Shown in pieces: positions 37,123-46,921 of a stretch of 64,000 bases of DNA. The notes below the pieces were generated by a model that worked only from the letters and a program-made list of their open reading frames with translations, ran no database searches and was not told the origin of the DNA. Position 1 is the stretch's first letter. The number at the start of each line of letters is the position of its first letter. The position numbers and the translations under genes are program-made. This DNA comes from Halarchaeum grantii (GTDB taxonomy: Archaea; Halobacteriota; Halobacteria; Halobacteriales; Halobacteriaceae): positions 1 through 64,000 of the forward strand of contig NZ_BMPF01000005.1 in the NCBI RefSeq assembly GCF_014647455.2, read 5' to 3'.

Positions 37123-40100
37123 TTACTCAACTCGCTTTGCGATCCGCGTAAGGTCGGTGCGGAGGCTCTCCCGCTCATCAGCAGTCCACCGGAACGTCTC
37201 CGTCTCTCGTGCATCCGTAAACCGAAGATTTACTCGGACTTCTCGACTGGCGTCCTGTCCGAGAAGCGCGAGCGCGTAACTCATCATCTGTGGGCGGTAG
37301 TGGTCAGCGAGCTCTGCGGTCGTCCGCGATCCGAGCCGGTTCGTCTTGTAGTCGGTGATGACGAAGGCGTCCGGGGTCACGCGGAGGTGGTCGATATCGC
37401 CGACGATACGGAACTCGTCGAGGTCGACGCTCACGGAGAGTTCTTCGTGTGTCTCTGCCGACCCGTATCGGTCGACCTCGGTGTCGAGGAACGCCTTCGC
37501 ATCCTCAGCATGCTCGACGGCCTCCGTAATGTCCGCATCAGTCGCGTCGAAGCCGTTCACGGCGGCGATGCGGCGAGCGAGGTCCGACCACCCCGAGCGG
37601 GGCCGGTCGAACTCGAGGATGCGGTGAACGATCGTCCCGAACTCGTTGCGCGGAAGCGCGTCATCGGACTCGCCACCCCCGCTCGTGTGCCGCTCCGTCT
37701 CGGCGGCGGCCGCGTCGACGAGCTGCGTGGCGGTGACGCGTCGGCGCTTCGAGCCAGCCGGCGGCGGTGCCAGTTCGATCTCGGGGTACGCGTCGCGTTC
37801 GTCCTCCCCCTCTGGCCGCCAGTCGACACCCTCGCTCGGCAGCCGGACCGTGTACCTGGCGTCCCCAATCCGTGTGTCTGCTCGCCCGTGGTCCGCGAGC
37901 GCCGCCGTGACGTCGTCCCGCTCAAGGAGCGGGCCCTGGAGCCAGTCCCGCCACGCGCTCGCGTCAGCGGGATCGTTAGCGGCGTCGAAGGCGAGTTCGT
38001 CCTCGACGTCGTCGAACGTGTGCGTGCCACAGAGGAGGAGGTGGTCGCGGGTCCGCGTGCAGGCGACGTAGAGGAGGCGTTTCGCCTCGGCACGCTCCCG
38101 CGGTCGCTCAACCCTGTCGGCGTAGGTGTGCGCGGTAGTCTTCTCGACGTCGAAGGCATCAGTCGGTGACGGGCCGCCTGCGGCGAGGAATGGCGCATCG
38201 TCGTGATCGGTGACGAGTCGGACGTAGCCGTAGTCGTCGACACTCCGCCCGAAGTTCAGGCGACTCCCGAGGTCGGGGACGGTGACGATCGGGAATTCGA
38301 GGCCTTTCGCGGCGTGAATCGTCATGATGCGTATGCCCTCGGTCCCGTCCGGCACTTCGGCTTCGCCCTCTCGGGGGTCGAGTTCGGCCTGGCGGTCGAT
38401 CCGACGGAGGAGGCTCGCTGCCGTTCGCGTGCCACCCTCCGACCAGTCCCGAATCTCGTCACGGAACTTCTCGATGTTCGCGACCGCCTGTGAACCGCCT
38501 TCGTCCGCGCCGACGCTCACGAGATAGCCCGTGTCGTCGATGACCTGCGTGAGTACCTGATTCCACGGCCGCACGGTGAGGTGGTCGCTATGCACGCAGC
38601 CGGCGAGTTCACGCCATTCCGTGAGGAGGCGGGCCGCATCCGCGAACTGTTCGTCGTCAGCGCTCTGGAGAGCATCCCAGACCGTCTCCGCCGAGGCGGT
38701 CAGCGTCGCGAGACGGTCGTCAGTGAACCCGAAGAGCGGGGAGCGCAGGACAGCATAGAGAGAAATGTCGTCACTCGGGTCCGCGAGCACGCGAAGGAGG
38801 TTGGTGAGTGCTTGTACTTCGGGCGTGTCGTAGAAGCCGACGCCCGAAATCACGGAGTACGGGATGTCTTGGTCGTCGAGCGCGCGCTGGTAGCGGTCGA
38901 GGTGGGTGCGTCGCCGCAGGAGGATCGCGATATCCTCCGGACGGGCGGGACGTTGCTCCTCGTCGTCCTCGTCGTAGACCCGCGGCGGGTCGGCGAGGAG
39001 TCCCGAGAGCCGGTTGGCGAGCGCCGTCGCTTCGGCCGCAGTCGTATGCTCGGCGGCGGCCGCCGTGATGGAATGATCCTCGCCAAGTAGCGCTGCCGCG
39101 TCGCCCTCGTCTTCCGGGACGACCAGGTACTCGACGGATCCCTCGAGGTCGGCGACGTCCTCGATGCGGTCGCGTTCGAAGGAGAGCGCCTGGGGGTGGG
39201 CTTCGTAGTCCGCGTACGTCTCGCCTTCAGGTTGGAAGACGCTCTCGAAGAGTTCGTTGAGGAACGTGAGCGGCTCCTCGAGCGTCCGGAAGTTCCCGGA
39301 CAGTTCGAGGTCCGTGGGGGACGCCTGCTCGCTCTTCGGGATGGTGTCGCGCCCGAGGGCCTGATTCTGCGTTCGGAGGACGTCGCGTGCGGTCTCGAAC
39401 GTCGTCACGTCGGCGCCGCGGAACCCGTAGATGCTCTGCTTCTTGTCCCCGACGAGGAACACGTTGTCCGTCTCGACGCCGTCGTCGGCGAGGCCGGCAA
39501 GGAGCGCGACGAGCTCCCATTGATCGTCGTCGGTGTCCTGGAACTCGTCGACCATGATCGCCTCGAACGAGTCGCGGAGAGACGAACACACCTCGTCGTT
39601 TTCGCGGAGGAAGGACGTCGTGGTCTCGATCAGGTCGGGATAGTCGAGCGCGTCCTGTGTGTCCTTCTCCGCCTCGTACACCTCGAGGACGTCCGCGAAG
39701 ACGCGGGCGAGCGCCAGCACGTAGTACGCACTATTCCGTTCGAGGTCACCCGGCGTCGTCTCGAGTTCGTCCTCGATCTCCCGAAGCGCGTCGAGCAGTG
39801 TGTTGAGCGCGTCCTTGCACGCGCTGTAGGCGTCCGTTTCGTCGTTCCACGTCGCTTTGGTCCCGACCAGGTGGTGACTCGCGCTCGAATAGAGCCCCCC
39901 TGAGCTCGTCTCGAGCACGTCATAGAGTTCACGGCACGCACGCTGTTCGGCGTGTGCGTCCGTGGACGCCTCGTTCTCATCAACGGCCTCCGCAATCCGA
40001 CGAAGCACGGCCACGCCGTCCGCGCCGTCGTCGACATCGAACGTGTCGTCAGAGAAGCGACGCGCGGTCGCGAGCGCCGCCTCCACGTCGGGATCGTCGA

Positions 40101-40791
40101 AGAAGCCGGCTGCCGTCTCTGCATCGAGATCGCAGACGTGCTCCCAGAGGTAATCCACGTACGCCTCGACATCGCGACCCTGCCATGCTGCGAGCCACGC
40201 TTCGCTCTGCGGACGAGCATCGAGGAGGCCCGTCAGGATGTCCACGAGGCGGCCATGAGAGCCGAAGAGTCGAGAGAGCAGGTCGACGTCGTCGTCGGCC
40301 CCATGCGAATCGAGGTAACCGACAACGACCTCTCTCTGTAGGTCAGCCGCGTCATCCTCGTCGAGAACGTCGAACTCCATCGGCACCGGGGCTTGGACGG
40401 CGTTCTCCCGGAGGAGCCGAGAGCAGAACGCGTGGATCGTATGCGTATACCCATCGTCGAGCTCGTCGAGGACCGTCCGCCAGCGCTCGTACTCTGCGTC
40501 CGTAGATGCATCCGCTAGTTCGTCGTAGAGCTCGGCACGCACGCGCGTTTGCAGTTCCGCTGCGGCCTTCCGCGTGAACGTGATCGTCACCACGTTCGTC
40601 GGCGTCGCGTCCGGGTTCTCACGGAGGAACTCGAGATACCGTCGCGTGAGCGTCGTCGTCTTCCCCGTCCCAGCGCCGGCGGTAATCGAGACGTTCCGAT
40701 CGAGGACCAGTGCGTCCTCTTGTTCGTCCGTGAGCTGGATCCCGCCGTCGGCATCTCTGTCTGCGTCGACCGAGCTGTGCTCCTCAGTCAT
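37123..40791 (-). CDS. addA: AddA/RecB-like UvrD-family helicase-nuclease
   Basis: A 1222-residue UvrD/Rep-type helicase. Motif I is TAGAGTGKTT (about 37-46); VDEFQDTDDDQWEL is motif II; GDKKQSIYGFRGAD is motif III; motif V MTIHAAKGLEFP and motif VI VACTRTRDHLLL are present. The C-terminus carries a RecB-type nuclease: IVHRILEF, D in FRIVGDIDHLRV and DYKTNR. Paired with the AddB-like gene, it should process double-strand ends for recombination. ATG 40791 overlaps the stop of the upstream gene by eight bases. AddAB-type genes on an archaeal plasmid are not common. Confidence 0.85.
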   Translation of the reverse strand: MTEEHSSVDADRDADGGIQLTDEQEDALVLDRNVSITAGAGTGKTTTLTRRYLEFLRENPDATPTNVVTITFTRKAAAELQTRVRAELYDELADASTDAEYERWRTVLDELDDGYTHTIHAFCSRLLRENAVQAPVPMEFDVLDEDDAADLQREVVVGYLDSHGADDDVDLLSRLFGSHGRLVDILTGLLDARPQSEAWLAAWQGRDVEAYVDYLWEHVCDLDAETAAGFFDDPDVEAALATARRFSDDTFDVDDGADGVAVLRRIAEAVDENEASTDAHAEQRACRELYDVLETSSGGLYSSASHHLVGTKATWNDETDAYSACKDALNTLLDALREIEDELETTPGDLERNSAYYVLALARVFADVLEVYEAEKDTQDALDYPDLIETTTSFLRENDEVCSSLRDSFEAIMVDEFQDTDDDQWELVALLAGLADDGVETDNVFLVGDKKQSIYGFRGADVTTFETARDVLRTQNQALGRDTIPKSEQASPTDLELSGNFRTLEEPLTFLNELFESVFQPEGETYADYEAHPQALSFERDRIEDVADLEGSVEYLVVPEDEGDAAALLGEDHSITAAAAEHTTAAEATALANRLSGLLADPPRVYDEDDEEQRPARPEDIAILLRRRTHLDRYQRALDDQDIPYSVISGVGFYDTPEVQALTNLLRVLADPSDDISLYAVLRSPLFGFTDDRLATLTASAETVWDALQSADDEQFADAARLLTEWRELAGCVHSDHLTVRPWNQVLTQVIDDTGYLVSVGADEGGSQAVANIEKFRDEIRDWSEGGTRTAASLLRRIDRQAELDPREGEAEVPDGTEGIRIMTIHAAKGLEFPIVTVPDLGSRLNFGRSVDDYGYVRLVTDHDDAPFLAAGGPSPTDAFDVEKTTAHTYADRVERPRERAEAKRLLYVACTRTRDHLLLCGTHTFDDVEDELAFDAANDPADASAWRDWLQGPLLERDDVTAALADHGRADTRIGDARYTVRLPSEGVDWRPEGEDERDAYPEIELAPPPAGSKRRRVTATQLVDAAAAETERHTSGGGESDDALPRNEFGTIVHRILEFDRPRSGWSDLARRIAAVNGFDATDADITEAVEHAEDAKAFLDTEVDRYGSAETHEELSVSVDLDEFRIVGDIDHLRVTPDAFVITDYKTNRLGSRTTAELADHYRPQMMSYALALLGQDASREVRVNLRFTDARETETFRWTADERESLRTDLTRIAKRVE

Positions 40792-43700
40792 CGCTCTCAC
40801 CCCAGGAGTCGACCGCAAAGTCACGCGCTGTCGCCCGGACTGGCACGTAACTCTGCGAGTCGTCATTGAGGACGTTCACACGCTCGCGGCGCTGATTCGG
40901 CCGCACGTCGCACGCTCGCCGGTACGAACAGTACTCACAGCCAGCCTCCCGCTGTGAGAGAAGCGTGGTGTAGAACCGCCCGTGCTCGATCGCACTCGAC
41001 ACCGTCTGGAGGCGCTGTGGAACCACCTCGTCGAGGAATCGGCGTAGCTCCGCCGTAGAGTCGAATTTCGACTCGATGCCACGGGGTTCCTTGAACCGGT
41101 TCGGCGGCTTCGTCTGGTAGTAGGTCGCCGAGAGCTCGTCGAAGTCATCGATGTCGCCAGCGAGGACTTCCTCTGCGGCGAGAAGGTAGAGGGGGAGCTG
41201 GAACGTCGTCCCGCCAGTGGTCGTCGTCATCGCCGGCGTCGAACCCGTCTTGTAGTCGAACAACTGGACGTGCGCGTCGTCGGCGTCGACAGTGACGTCG
41301 ATGCGGTCGATGTAGCCGTGGAACGCGACGCTGCCCCCGTTCGGGAGATCGATCTCGAAGGCCTCGAGTCCGCTCTCACCACGGAGGCCCTCACCGAACG
41401 GGGCTTCGAACCACGTCGGGAGCGCGTCGCCATTACGGCTGTGCTCGCGCTCGACGAATCGGACGAAGAGTCCGCGGTCGACGCCCTGATGCGGGCGAGG
41501 ATTCCCGTAGTGGGGGTTCTCGTCGGGGTCGCCAAGGCCGGCGAAGAACTGCTCCAGCCAACGTCGATAGAACACGCCCGAATACTCGAAGTCCGCACTC
41601 GCGAGTTCGTCCAATGCGACGTCGAGCATGTGGGCTTCGAGTCGATCGCGGTCGTACGCAGCCAGATCGACGCCGTCACCAGCCCCGTCTTGGAGGTCGG
41701 CGTAGAAGCGCTCGAACGTATCGTGGACGAACGTCCCCGTCTCGAGCGGGTCGGGCGTCCGTTCGACGCCGTCGTCGTCCTCCACGTCGAGGACGTGCTC
41801 CATGTAGAACTGGAAGCCACAGTTCACGTAGCGCTCGATACGACTCGCGCTGTACGGCTCGCGTTCGTCTTTCGGGTAGACCTCAGCGACCGTCTCGGCT
41901 TCGAGTAGGCCGTCGTGGGGTGACAGATCAGGATCCGCGCGCTCGCTCGCACACTGACTCCCACGGTTGGCGCGAATCGTCTGCGTGGCCGTGAAGTCCC
42001 CACGTTCGCCAGCAGCATCAATCGCTTCCCGTCGATCGTCCCTCGGCGCGATGTGCCGCTGGAGGTCTTCACGAGACCCAACCCGGTCGTCGACGCCCGT
42101 CTCGGGTTCGATATCGGTCACTCGCTGCAGTTCGTCCAGGATGGGCGAGCGGACGACGGCCGTCGCGTCCGGATCGGTCTCCGGCGTCGTGAGCGTCACC
42201 TCACCAGCGTTCGCGAGAAGCGTCGCGAAGATGTACCGATCGCGGAGCCGATCATCGAGGACCTCGAGAATCGGATGAGCGTCGACCATCCGCTCGAAGA
42301 ACGCCGCATGGCGCCTGACTGCAGGGAAGTGCTCGCTCGTCAACCCGACCAAGTAGAGCTGGTCGAACGCGAACCCGGTTGCATCGAGATGGTTGAGAAT
42401 GGTGACCTGGCCAGTCGTGTCTCGATAGCCGTTCAGCGACGCCCCATGGAGGGCACGGCGAACTGCAGCACCTGGTGACAGAGCCATCGAAGCGTCGTCC
42501 ACCTCTTCGAACGATGCGAGGATGCGGCGAACTTCGTCCAGTGCCGCCCGCTCGCGTCCCACATCAACTGGCGTCGTATCCTCGTCGAGGGCTGATTCGA
42601 TTCCGAACTCTGCGAGGCAGGTCCGGATCGCCTCGATACCCTGGGTCAACGATCCGGTATGAAGACTTTCGAGCGTGTCGAGCAAGTCATCGATCGCGGA
42701 CGCGATCTCGCGGTCAGTGTGGTCGCGTACCGCTTGGAGGCGAGCTGAGTCGACGCGGCGTTCGGTCGCGACGACATCGGTTTCCGCATCTGTGTCGAGA
42801 ACGTCGACAAGCGGGTTCGTCACCAGCTCCGTGAACGTCGCCGCACGCGGCTCTGGCTCTGAGAGCGAGACGAGATTCTCGACGACCGTGCCGACGAACG
42901 TGTCTGTAGGAGCACTCGACGTCTCGACAGAGTACTCCAGATCGAACGTCTCGAATGCATCCGCAAAGTACCCCTCGTAGGCCTCGAACCCAGGAATCAC
43001 GACCCCAATATCGGTCGTCTCATCGGTTGCGAGCTGAGATTTGATATCGCGGGCGACGAAGCGCGCCTCTCGTTCGGGAGTTGGGAGTTCTCGCCACGTG
43101 AGGTCGTCCACGACGGATCGCTGCGCTGGTGGATCGTTCTGGTAGAGTGAGCGAGCGAGTCCTGAAAGCGCCGATGAACCATGCGTCTCCTCAACCTGCT
43201 CGACGTCGAAGTCGGCAGATCGATAGAGGTCCCGAATGGTCTCTGTGGCGGGATCAACGCCCTCGGCCCCGTCCGGCGTGAACGTTGGGAGCACGGCCGC
43301 CGTTGGGAACGCAGTAAACAGCGCCTCGAGAACCTGTTGTTCGAGCGCCCCTGGATCGAAAAATCCGGACACGACGATGACGTCGACGTGTGGATAGAGG
43401 TCCTCGAAGTCAGCATCTGCGATGGTTTCGAAGGCGTGACTGTAGGTGACGGTCCAGGGTTCCGAAACGGATTGCCGTCGCTCGTAGTACGTCTCGTAGG
43501 CTGCAACTGTGGTGTCCCGTATCCGAGCGGGGAGTTCGGAGTTCTCGAACTCTTCGCGAACGAGAGCTGGTGTGGTGAGCCCGACGTTCTGGAAGCGGGC
43601 GAACCGTCGGTCGAACGCATCAACTAGACTTGCCGGTGCGTGGGATTGCGATGAGAGCCAGTCGCGGTCGGCGATTATCGAATCGAGACTGAGTTCTAAC

Positions 43701-43972
43701 GCTCGGCGGTCAGTCGCCTCGGGGAGTTGTGTGTGGGGCCCAGTGGCTTTCTCGTAGGCCTCGTATACGAGACTGGGTAACGTGTCGGTGGTGAGTGAAA
43801 GTGGGGGCCGCGACGCTGCCCACGAAGCCTGAACTCGTTCGTGTCGGTCTGATGCACTTGAGAGATAGAGTACTCGACCAATGCCATCTTCAGATCGCGA
43901 GTGCGCCCAGTCGAACGCCTCTTCCTCCAACTTTTGCTGATTCGGACCAATAAATAACGTCCGCTCTGTCAT
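40784..43972 (-). CDS. addB: AddB-like nuclease with iron-sulfur cluster
   Basis: A 1062-residue protein, first gene of a two-gene operon. The N-terminal half is an inactivated UvrD-like helicase (GPNQQKLEEEAFDWA); no good Walker A is visible. The C-terminus is a PD-(D/E)xK nuclease: CGFQFYMEHVL, FVHDTFERFY, HGYIDRIDV and QLFDYKTGS. The last cysteines, CEYCSYRRAC, with the earlier CGFQ cysteine give the four ligands of the AddB-type 4Fe-4S nuclease. The start at 43972 is 53 bases from the left arm of promoter copy E, which could drive it divergently. Confidence 0.82.
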   Translation of the reverse strand: MTERTLFIGPNQQKLEEEAFDWAHSRSEDGIGRVLYLSSASDRHERVQASWAASRPPLSLTTDTLPSLVYEAYEKATGPHTQLPEATDRRALELSLDSIIADRDWLSSQSHAPASLVDAFDRRFARFQNVGLTTPALVREEFENSELPARIRDTTVAAYETYYERRQSVSEPWTVTYSHAFETIADADFEDLYPHVDVIVVSGFFDPGALEQQVLEALFTAFPTAAVLPTFTPDGAEGVDPATETIRDLYRSADFDVEQVEETHGSSALSGLARSLYQNDPPAQRSVVDDLTWRELPTPEREARFVARDIKSQLATDETTDIGVVIPGFEAYEGYFADAFETFDLEYSVETSSAPTDTFVGTVVENLVSLSEPEPRAATFTELVTNPLVDVLDTDAETDVVATERRVDSARLQAVRDHTDREIASAIDDLLDTLESLHTGSLTQGIEAIRTCLAEFGIESALDEDTTPVDVGRERAALDEVRRILASFEEVDDASMALSPGAAVRRALHGASLNGYRDTTGQVTILNHLDATGFAFDQLYLVGLTSEHFPAVRRHAAFFERMVDAHPILEVLDDRLRDRYIFATLLANAGEVTLTTPETDPDATAVVRSPILDELQRVTDIEPETGVDDRVGSREDLQRHIAPRDDRREAIDAAGERGDFTATQTIRANRGSQCASERADPDLSPHDGLLEAETVAEVYPKDEREPYSASRIERYVNCGFQFYMEHVLDVEDDDGVERTPDPLETGTFVHDTFERFYADLQDGAGDGVDLAAYDRDRLEAHMLDVALDELASADFEYSGVFYRRWLEQFFAGLGDPDENPHYGNPRPHQGVDRGLFVRFVEREHSRNGDALPTWFEAPFGEGLRGESGLEAFEIDLPNGGSVAFHGYIDRIDVTVDADDAHVQLFDYKTGSTPAMTTTTGGTTFQLPLYLLAAEEVLAGDIDDFDELSATYYQTKPPNRFKEPRGIESKFDSTAELRRFLDEVVPQRLQTVSSAIEHGRFYTTLLSQREAGCEYCSYRRACDVRPNQRRERVNVLNDDSQSYVPVRATARDFAVDSWGESDD

Positions 43973-44024
43973 TACTACGTGTCAGTCGCAACGCTCCTTC
44001 ATCGTTTGGCTGTTCCGCGTTGTG

Positions 44025-44121
44025 TTAACCAACATTGTAGAGTCGATACAGCAGGATGTTGGTTAATTCTGGTTCCACTCCCCCCACGGCGGGTTTGTCG
44101 CCCCACAAGGGGTGCGGGGCG
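44025..44121. promoter_or_regulatory. Inverted-repeat promoter copy E and GTTTGTC leader
   Basis: TTAACCAACA (44025-44034) and TGTTGGTTAA (44057-44066), spacer 22. It lies between the divergent AddB-like gene and the 44149 gene, so each arm could serve as the TATA-like element for one side. GTTTGTCGCCCC at 44093 begins a CCCC/GGGG hairpin 56 bases before the ATG. Confidence 0.75.
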
Positions 44122-44148
44122 TCCCGAAAGGCGTCGCGCGAACTCACT

Positions 44149-44784
44149 ATGGGACATCGAGCTCTCATCGCCTACGAGCGACCAGACGGCCAGTACAACC
44201 TCCACTATACGCACCGCGGCGCTCGAAACCTCCAGTTGAAGCATTCGATTACGCGCGCGACGCCGTTCGGTGAGTACACGCGAGAGAACGAATGGACGCA
44301 TCGTGCCTACGAATTCCTGCAGACCGCTTCAGACGACTCGATTCCCGCTCCGGAAACTCACGAGTCGCGGACACCGACGCGTGTCCGTGTCGAACCACGC
44401 GCCGTCGACGTCACGCTCGAGACGATCCGACGGGAGTACGTCGACTATCTCACCCACGAAGCATTCTACGTCGTCAACCACGAGGACGGTCAGCTCGTGG
44501 TGACGGCGTATCGGGTATTCTGGTTCGGCTTAGAGGACGTCGCGACGACGGCGACACGGGCACCGATGATCGGATATGGAGCGCTCCGAACCGTCACTTG
44601 GCGCGACGGCGAGCGCGTTAACGACGAGTACGTTCGCGGAGAATTCGACGCGCTGAAAGCCATCATCGGGGATTTCCTCGACCGCGGCGTCTTCGCTAGT
44701 GAGGGCGAGGCACTCGCGTATCTCGAACGAGTGTTCCGCGAATGGAGTAGTGACGCAGATCTCGACGTCGTGCTCAATCAGTAG
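44149..44784 (+). CDS. DUF6735-like haloarchaeal protein
   Basis: A 211-residue protein beginning MGHRALIAYERPDGQYNLHY. I recall this start as typical of the haloarchaeal DUF6735 family, whose function is unknown. The end (GEALAYLERVFREWSSDADL) is the part found as fragments at 33240 and 34430. ATG 44149 is supported by the family start and by the 56-base spacing to the leader. A type I iteron begins three bases after the stop. Confidence 0.65.
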   Translation: MGHRALIAYERPDGQYNLHYTHRGARNLQLKHSITRATPFGEYTRENEWTHRAYEFLQTASDDSIPAPETHESRTPTRVRVEPRAVDVTLETIRREYVDYLTHEAFYVVNHEDGQLVVTAYRVFWFGLEDVATTATRAPMIGYGALRTVTWRDGERVNDEYVRGEFDALKAIIGDFLDRGVFASEGEALAYLERVFREWSSDADLDVVLNQ

Positions 44785-44786
44785 GG

Positions 44787-44813
44787 ACCCCCCAGATTGC
44801 ACGAGTTAGTGAG
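44787..44813 (+). repeat. Type I iteron, single copy
   Basis: ACCCCCCAGATTGCACGAGT, then TAGTGA, directly after the DUF6735-like gene. It is the same unit as at 33331 and 34568. Confidence 0.65.
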
Positions 44814-44910
44814 CTTCACTGTGTCCAAGAAGAGAGTGTAGGAGCAGAGCACGAAACATTTGAAACGACCTCTCTCAATACGGGGTGTGACTACTGGTTC
44901 GAAGGGGCCC

Positions 44911-44932
44911 CCTCCACCGTTTCCGAAGCTTT
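44911..44932 (+). repeat. Type II iteron, outlying copy
   Basis: CCTCCACCGTTTCCGAAGCT matches the origin repeats at 46361-46776. It lies downstream of the orc gene, whose other side carries the main cluster. Confidence 0.65.
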
Positions 44933-44972
44933 TCGCGGGACTCTAGGTTCGTCGAATGAGTGAACCGCAGCA

Positions 44973-46229
44973 TTAGTAGCTGGAGAAATCAGATTGGAGG
45001 CGGTTCTGATCGGCGGCTGTCGATCGAATATGGTCCGCGACATCTTCGAAGCGAGAGGTCGCGAGAAGAACGTCGAGGACGGCCTGTAGTGGGACGTCAA
45101 GCTCATATTCGTGATAGCGGCCAGCCGAGAGCCCTTCATTGCGCTCGTAAACCGTAATGAGTCCGAGCATATTCAGATCGGAGAGGTGGTCTCGGACGCG
45201 CCGTTCGCTGACGCGGTCGGCGTCAAGCCGATCGCAGATCGACGTATAGCGCTGGTAGAGATCGCGGGATCGGACCGGGATTTCGCCGAGCGCTTGATGG
45301 TATGCGAGGGCGCAGAGGACGGCGTGCCCTTGGGGCGTGAGTTCTTGCATGCCCTCGTAGAGCTGGTTCTTCTCGAGTTCGTCCTGGGCGTCTCGAACGT
45401 GGTCTTCAGCTATCGTGGAGGCATCCTCTGCTTGAGCGAGTTCACCGGCCTCCCGAAGGAGACGGATCGCCTGTCTCGCGGAACCCGTATCTTGGGCTGC
45501 AAACGCCGCGCAGAGGGGGACGACATCTTCGGAGAGGACACCATCGTGGAACGCTTTATCTGCCCGTGGGGATAGGATCGAGCGGAGTTGATTCGCGTTG
45601 TATGGCGGGAAGAGGATCTCCTTCTCGGCGAGAGTATCTTTGACTTTCGGGGAGAGGCTGTCGCGAAACTGGAAGTCGTTACTGATCCCGATAATGACGG
45701 GTTGAACGTTGTCGACGTAGCCGTTTGAGCGTGCGCGAGGGAGCCCGTAGAGGAGGTCGTCGGAGTCACCGATGTTATCGATCTCGTCGAGGACGATGAT
45801 GGCGGTGCCACCGAGTGCGTCAAGTTCGTCGTATAGGAGGTCGAAGACGCGCTGCTGAGAGTAGCCTGTCGTGCTAATGCGGTCTGCATCTTGGGCATCG
45901 CGGAGTTCGTTCACGAGCGCGACGGCGACCTGATAGGAGGAGGAGAGATTCTCGCAGCTCGTCCAGACTATCGAGAGGTCGACGTCGTCGTATTGAGCAG
46001 CGTCCGATTCAAGATGTGAGAGCATATATTTCGTTGCGACGGTCTTCCCAGTACCCGTTTTCCCGTACAGAAAGATATTCGACGTCGGTCGATTGTCGAT
46101 GATAGGTTGGAGTGCCCGCTGATACTTCGCGAGTTCGTCGTCACGTTCGCGGATATCCTCGGGCTCATACGAATCATCAAGAGGTCCGGCGTCCGCGAAC
46201 ACATGCTGATCCCGCTCAAACATCCCCAT
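44973..46229 (-). CDS. orc: Orc1/Cdc6 replication initiator
   Basis: A 418-residue AAA-type initiator starting MGMFERDQHVFADAGP. Walker A GKTGTGKT lies near residues 57-64 and Walker B IIVLDEIDNIG near 147-157. The lid (GSARQAIRLLREAGEL) and winged helix (RRVRDHLSDLNMLGLI) are complete. I prefer ATG 46229 (or 46223) to the longer frame, since the upstream part is AT-rich and not Orc-like. The type II repeats upstream make this the likely initiator of the origin at 46.25-46.78 kb. Confidence 0.9.
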   Translation of the reverse strand: MGMFERDQHVFADAGPLDDSYEPEDIRERDDELAKYQRALQPIIDNRPTSNIFLYGKTGTGKTVATKYMLSHLESDAAQYDDVDLSIVWTSCENLSSSYQVAVALVNELRDAQDADRISTTGYSQQRVFDLLYDELDALGGTAIIVLDEIDNIGDSDDLLYGLPRARSNGYVDNVQPVIIGISNDFQFRDSLSPKVKDTLAEKEILFPPYNANQLRSILSPRADKAFHDGVLSEDVVPLCAAFAAQDTGSARQAIRLLREAGELAQAEDASTIAEDHVRDAQDELEKNQLYEGMQELTPQGHAVLCALAYHQALGEIPVRSRDLYQRYTSICDRLDADRVSERRVRDHLSDLNMLGLITVYERNEGLSAGRYHEYELDVPLQAVLDVLLATSRFEDVADHIRSTAADQNRLQSDFSSY

Positions 46230-46789
46230 AGTGACGCTCACGCAATACGATAAAATAAAACCACTGTTTCCTGTGCTTCCTAAGCTTCTGAAGCTAGCCA
46301 CTATATAAATAAAATAGACACCAGTGCTTCCGGAGATGGGATTCTTTATGTAATACCCTCCCTCCACCACTTCCGAAGCTACCACAGAATCAGGACGGCT
46401 GACTGGTGAACGAGTATCTAGAAAAGGGAAACCACTAAGACAAAGCTGGAGAAACTGTATCCGTACTGCAGTACAGGAGTAGTTAGAATCAGGGATTGTG
46501 TTCTATCAAAGAGACCACAATCGTCGGTCTTCTGGACTTTGCCGGCTGTACTTGCCGGCTCCACGTGAGTCCCCTCGTCGCTGAGCGACATAGCTCCGGA
46601 AACGGTGGAGTGGGTGTCCTTATCGAAGTGGACACCCCAAAGCTTCGGAAACAGTGGTGTGTGTCCTGCCCAGTCTGACCAAGGCTTCAGCAGTGAGAGT
46701 TCGTTTCCACTCAAATTCTAGGCTGACCAGTGTGCTGAACGCCAAACAAGTACGAAGCCTCCGGAAAGAGTGGAAGGGAGCGCCGGCTG
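46230..46789. other. Probable replication origin
   Basis: Between the divergent orc and TFB genes lies an AT-rich segment (about 46296-46360, with TATATAAATAAAATAG). On its right one direct iteron (46361-46380) is followed by three inverted ones (46592-46610, 46641-46660, 46754-46776); on its left is a degenerate repeat (46261-46295). Opposed repeats around an AT-rich unwinding region beside an orc gene is the usual archaeal origin layout. Confidence 0.7.
46361..46776. repeat. Type II iterons of the origin
   Basis: Direct copy CCTCCACCACTTCCGAAGCT (46361-46380). Inverted copies AGCTCCGGAAACGGTGGAG (46592-46610), AGCTTCGGAAACAGTGGTGT (46641-46660) and GAAGCCTCCGGAAAGAGTGG (46754-46773). The shared core is CCACNNTTTCCGAAGC. 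Confidence 0.7.
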
Positions 46790-46880
46790 TTAACCAACAC
46801 TACATACAGGGGTCACCGAGCGTTGGTTAACACTCAGGCGCTCCACACAACGGGTTTGTCACCCCGAGAAAGGTGAGGGG
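46790..46880. promoter_or_regulatory. Inverted-repeat promoter copy F and GTTTGTC leader
   Basis: TTAACCAACA (46790-46799) and GTTGGTTAA (46822-46830; the outer T is C). GTTTGTCACCCC starts at 46854, 68 bases before the TFB ATG. The decayed TFB copy at 34245 has the same arrangement. Confidence 0.72.
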
Positions 46881-46921
46881 TCCAGTAGAACAGCGCGTTC
46901 GACGGACTCCTTGTGATCAGG

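Noticed and set aside
37300-38169. Plus-strand open frames opposite the AddA-like gene
   Set aside because: They are antisense shadows of a gene with full motifs. The same holds for those opposite the AddB-like gene.
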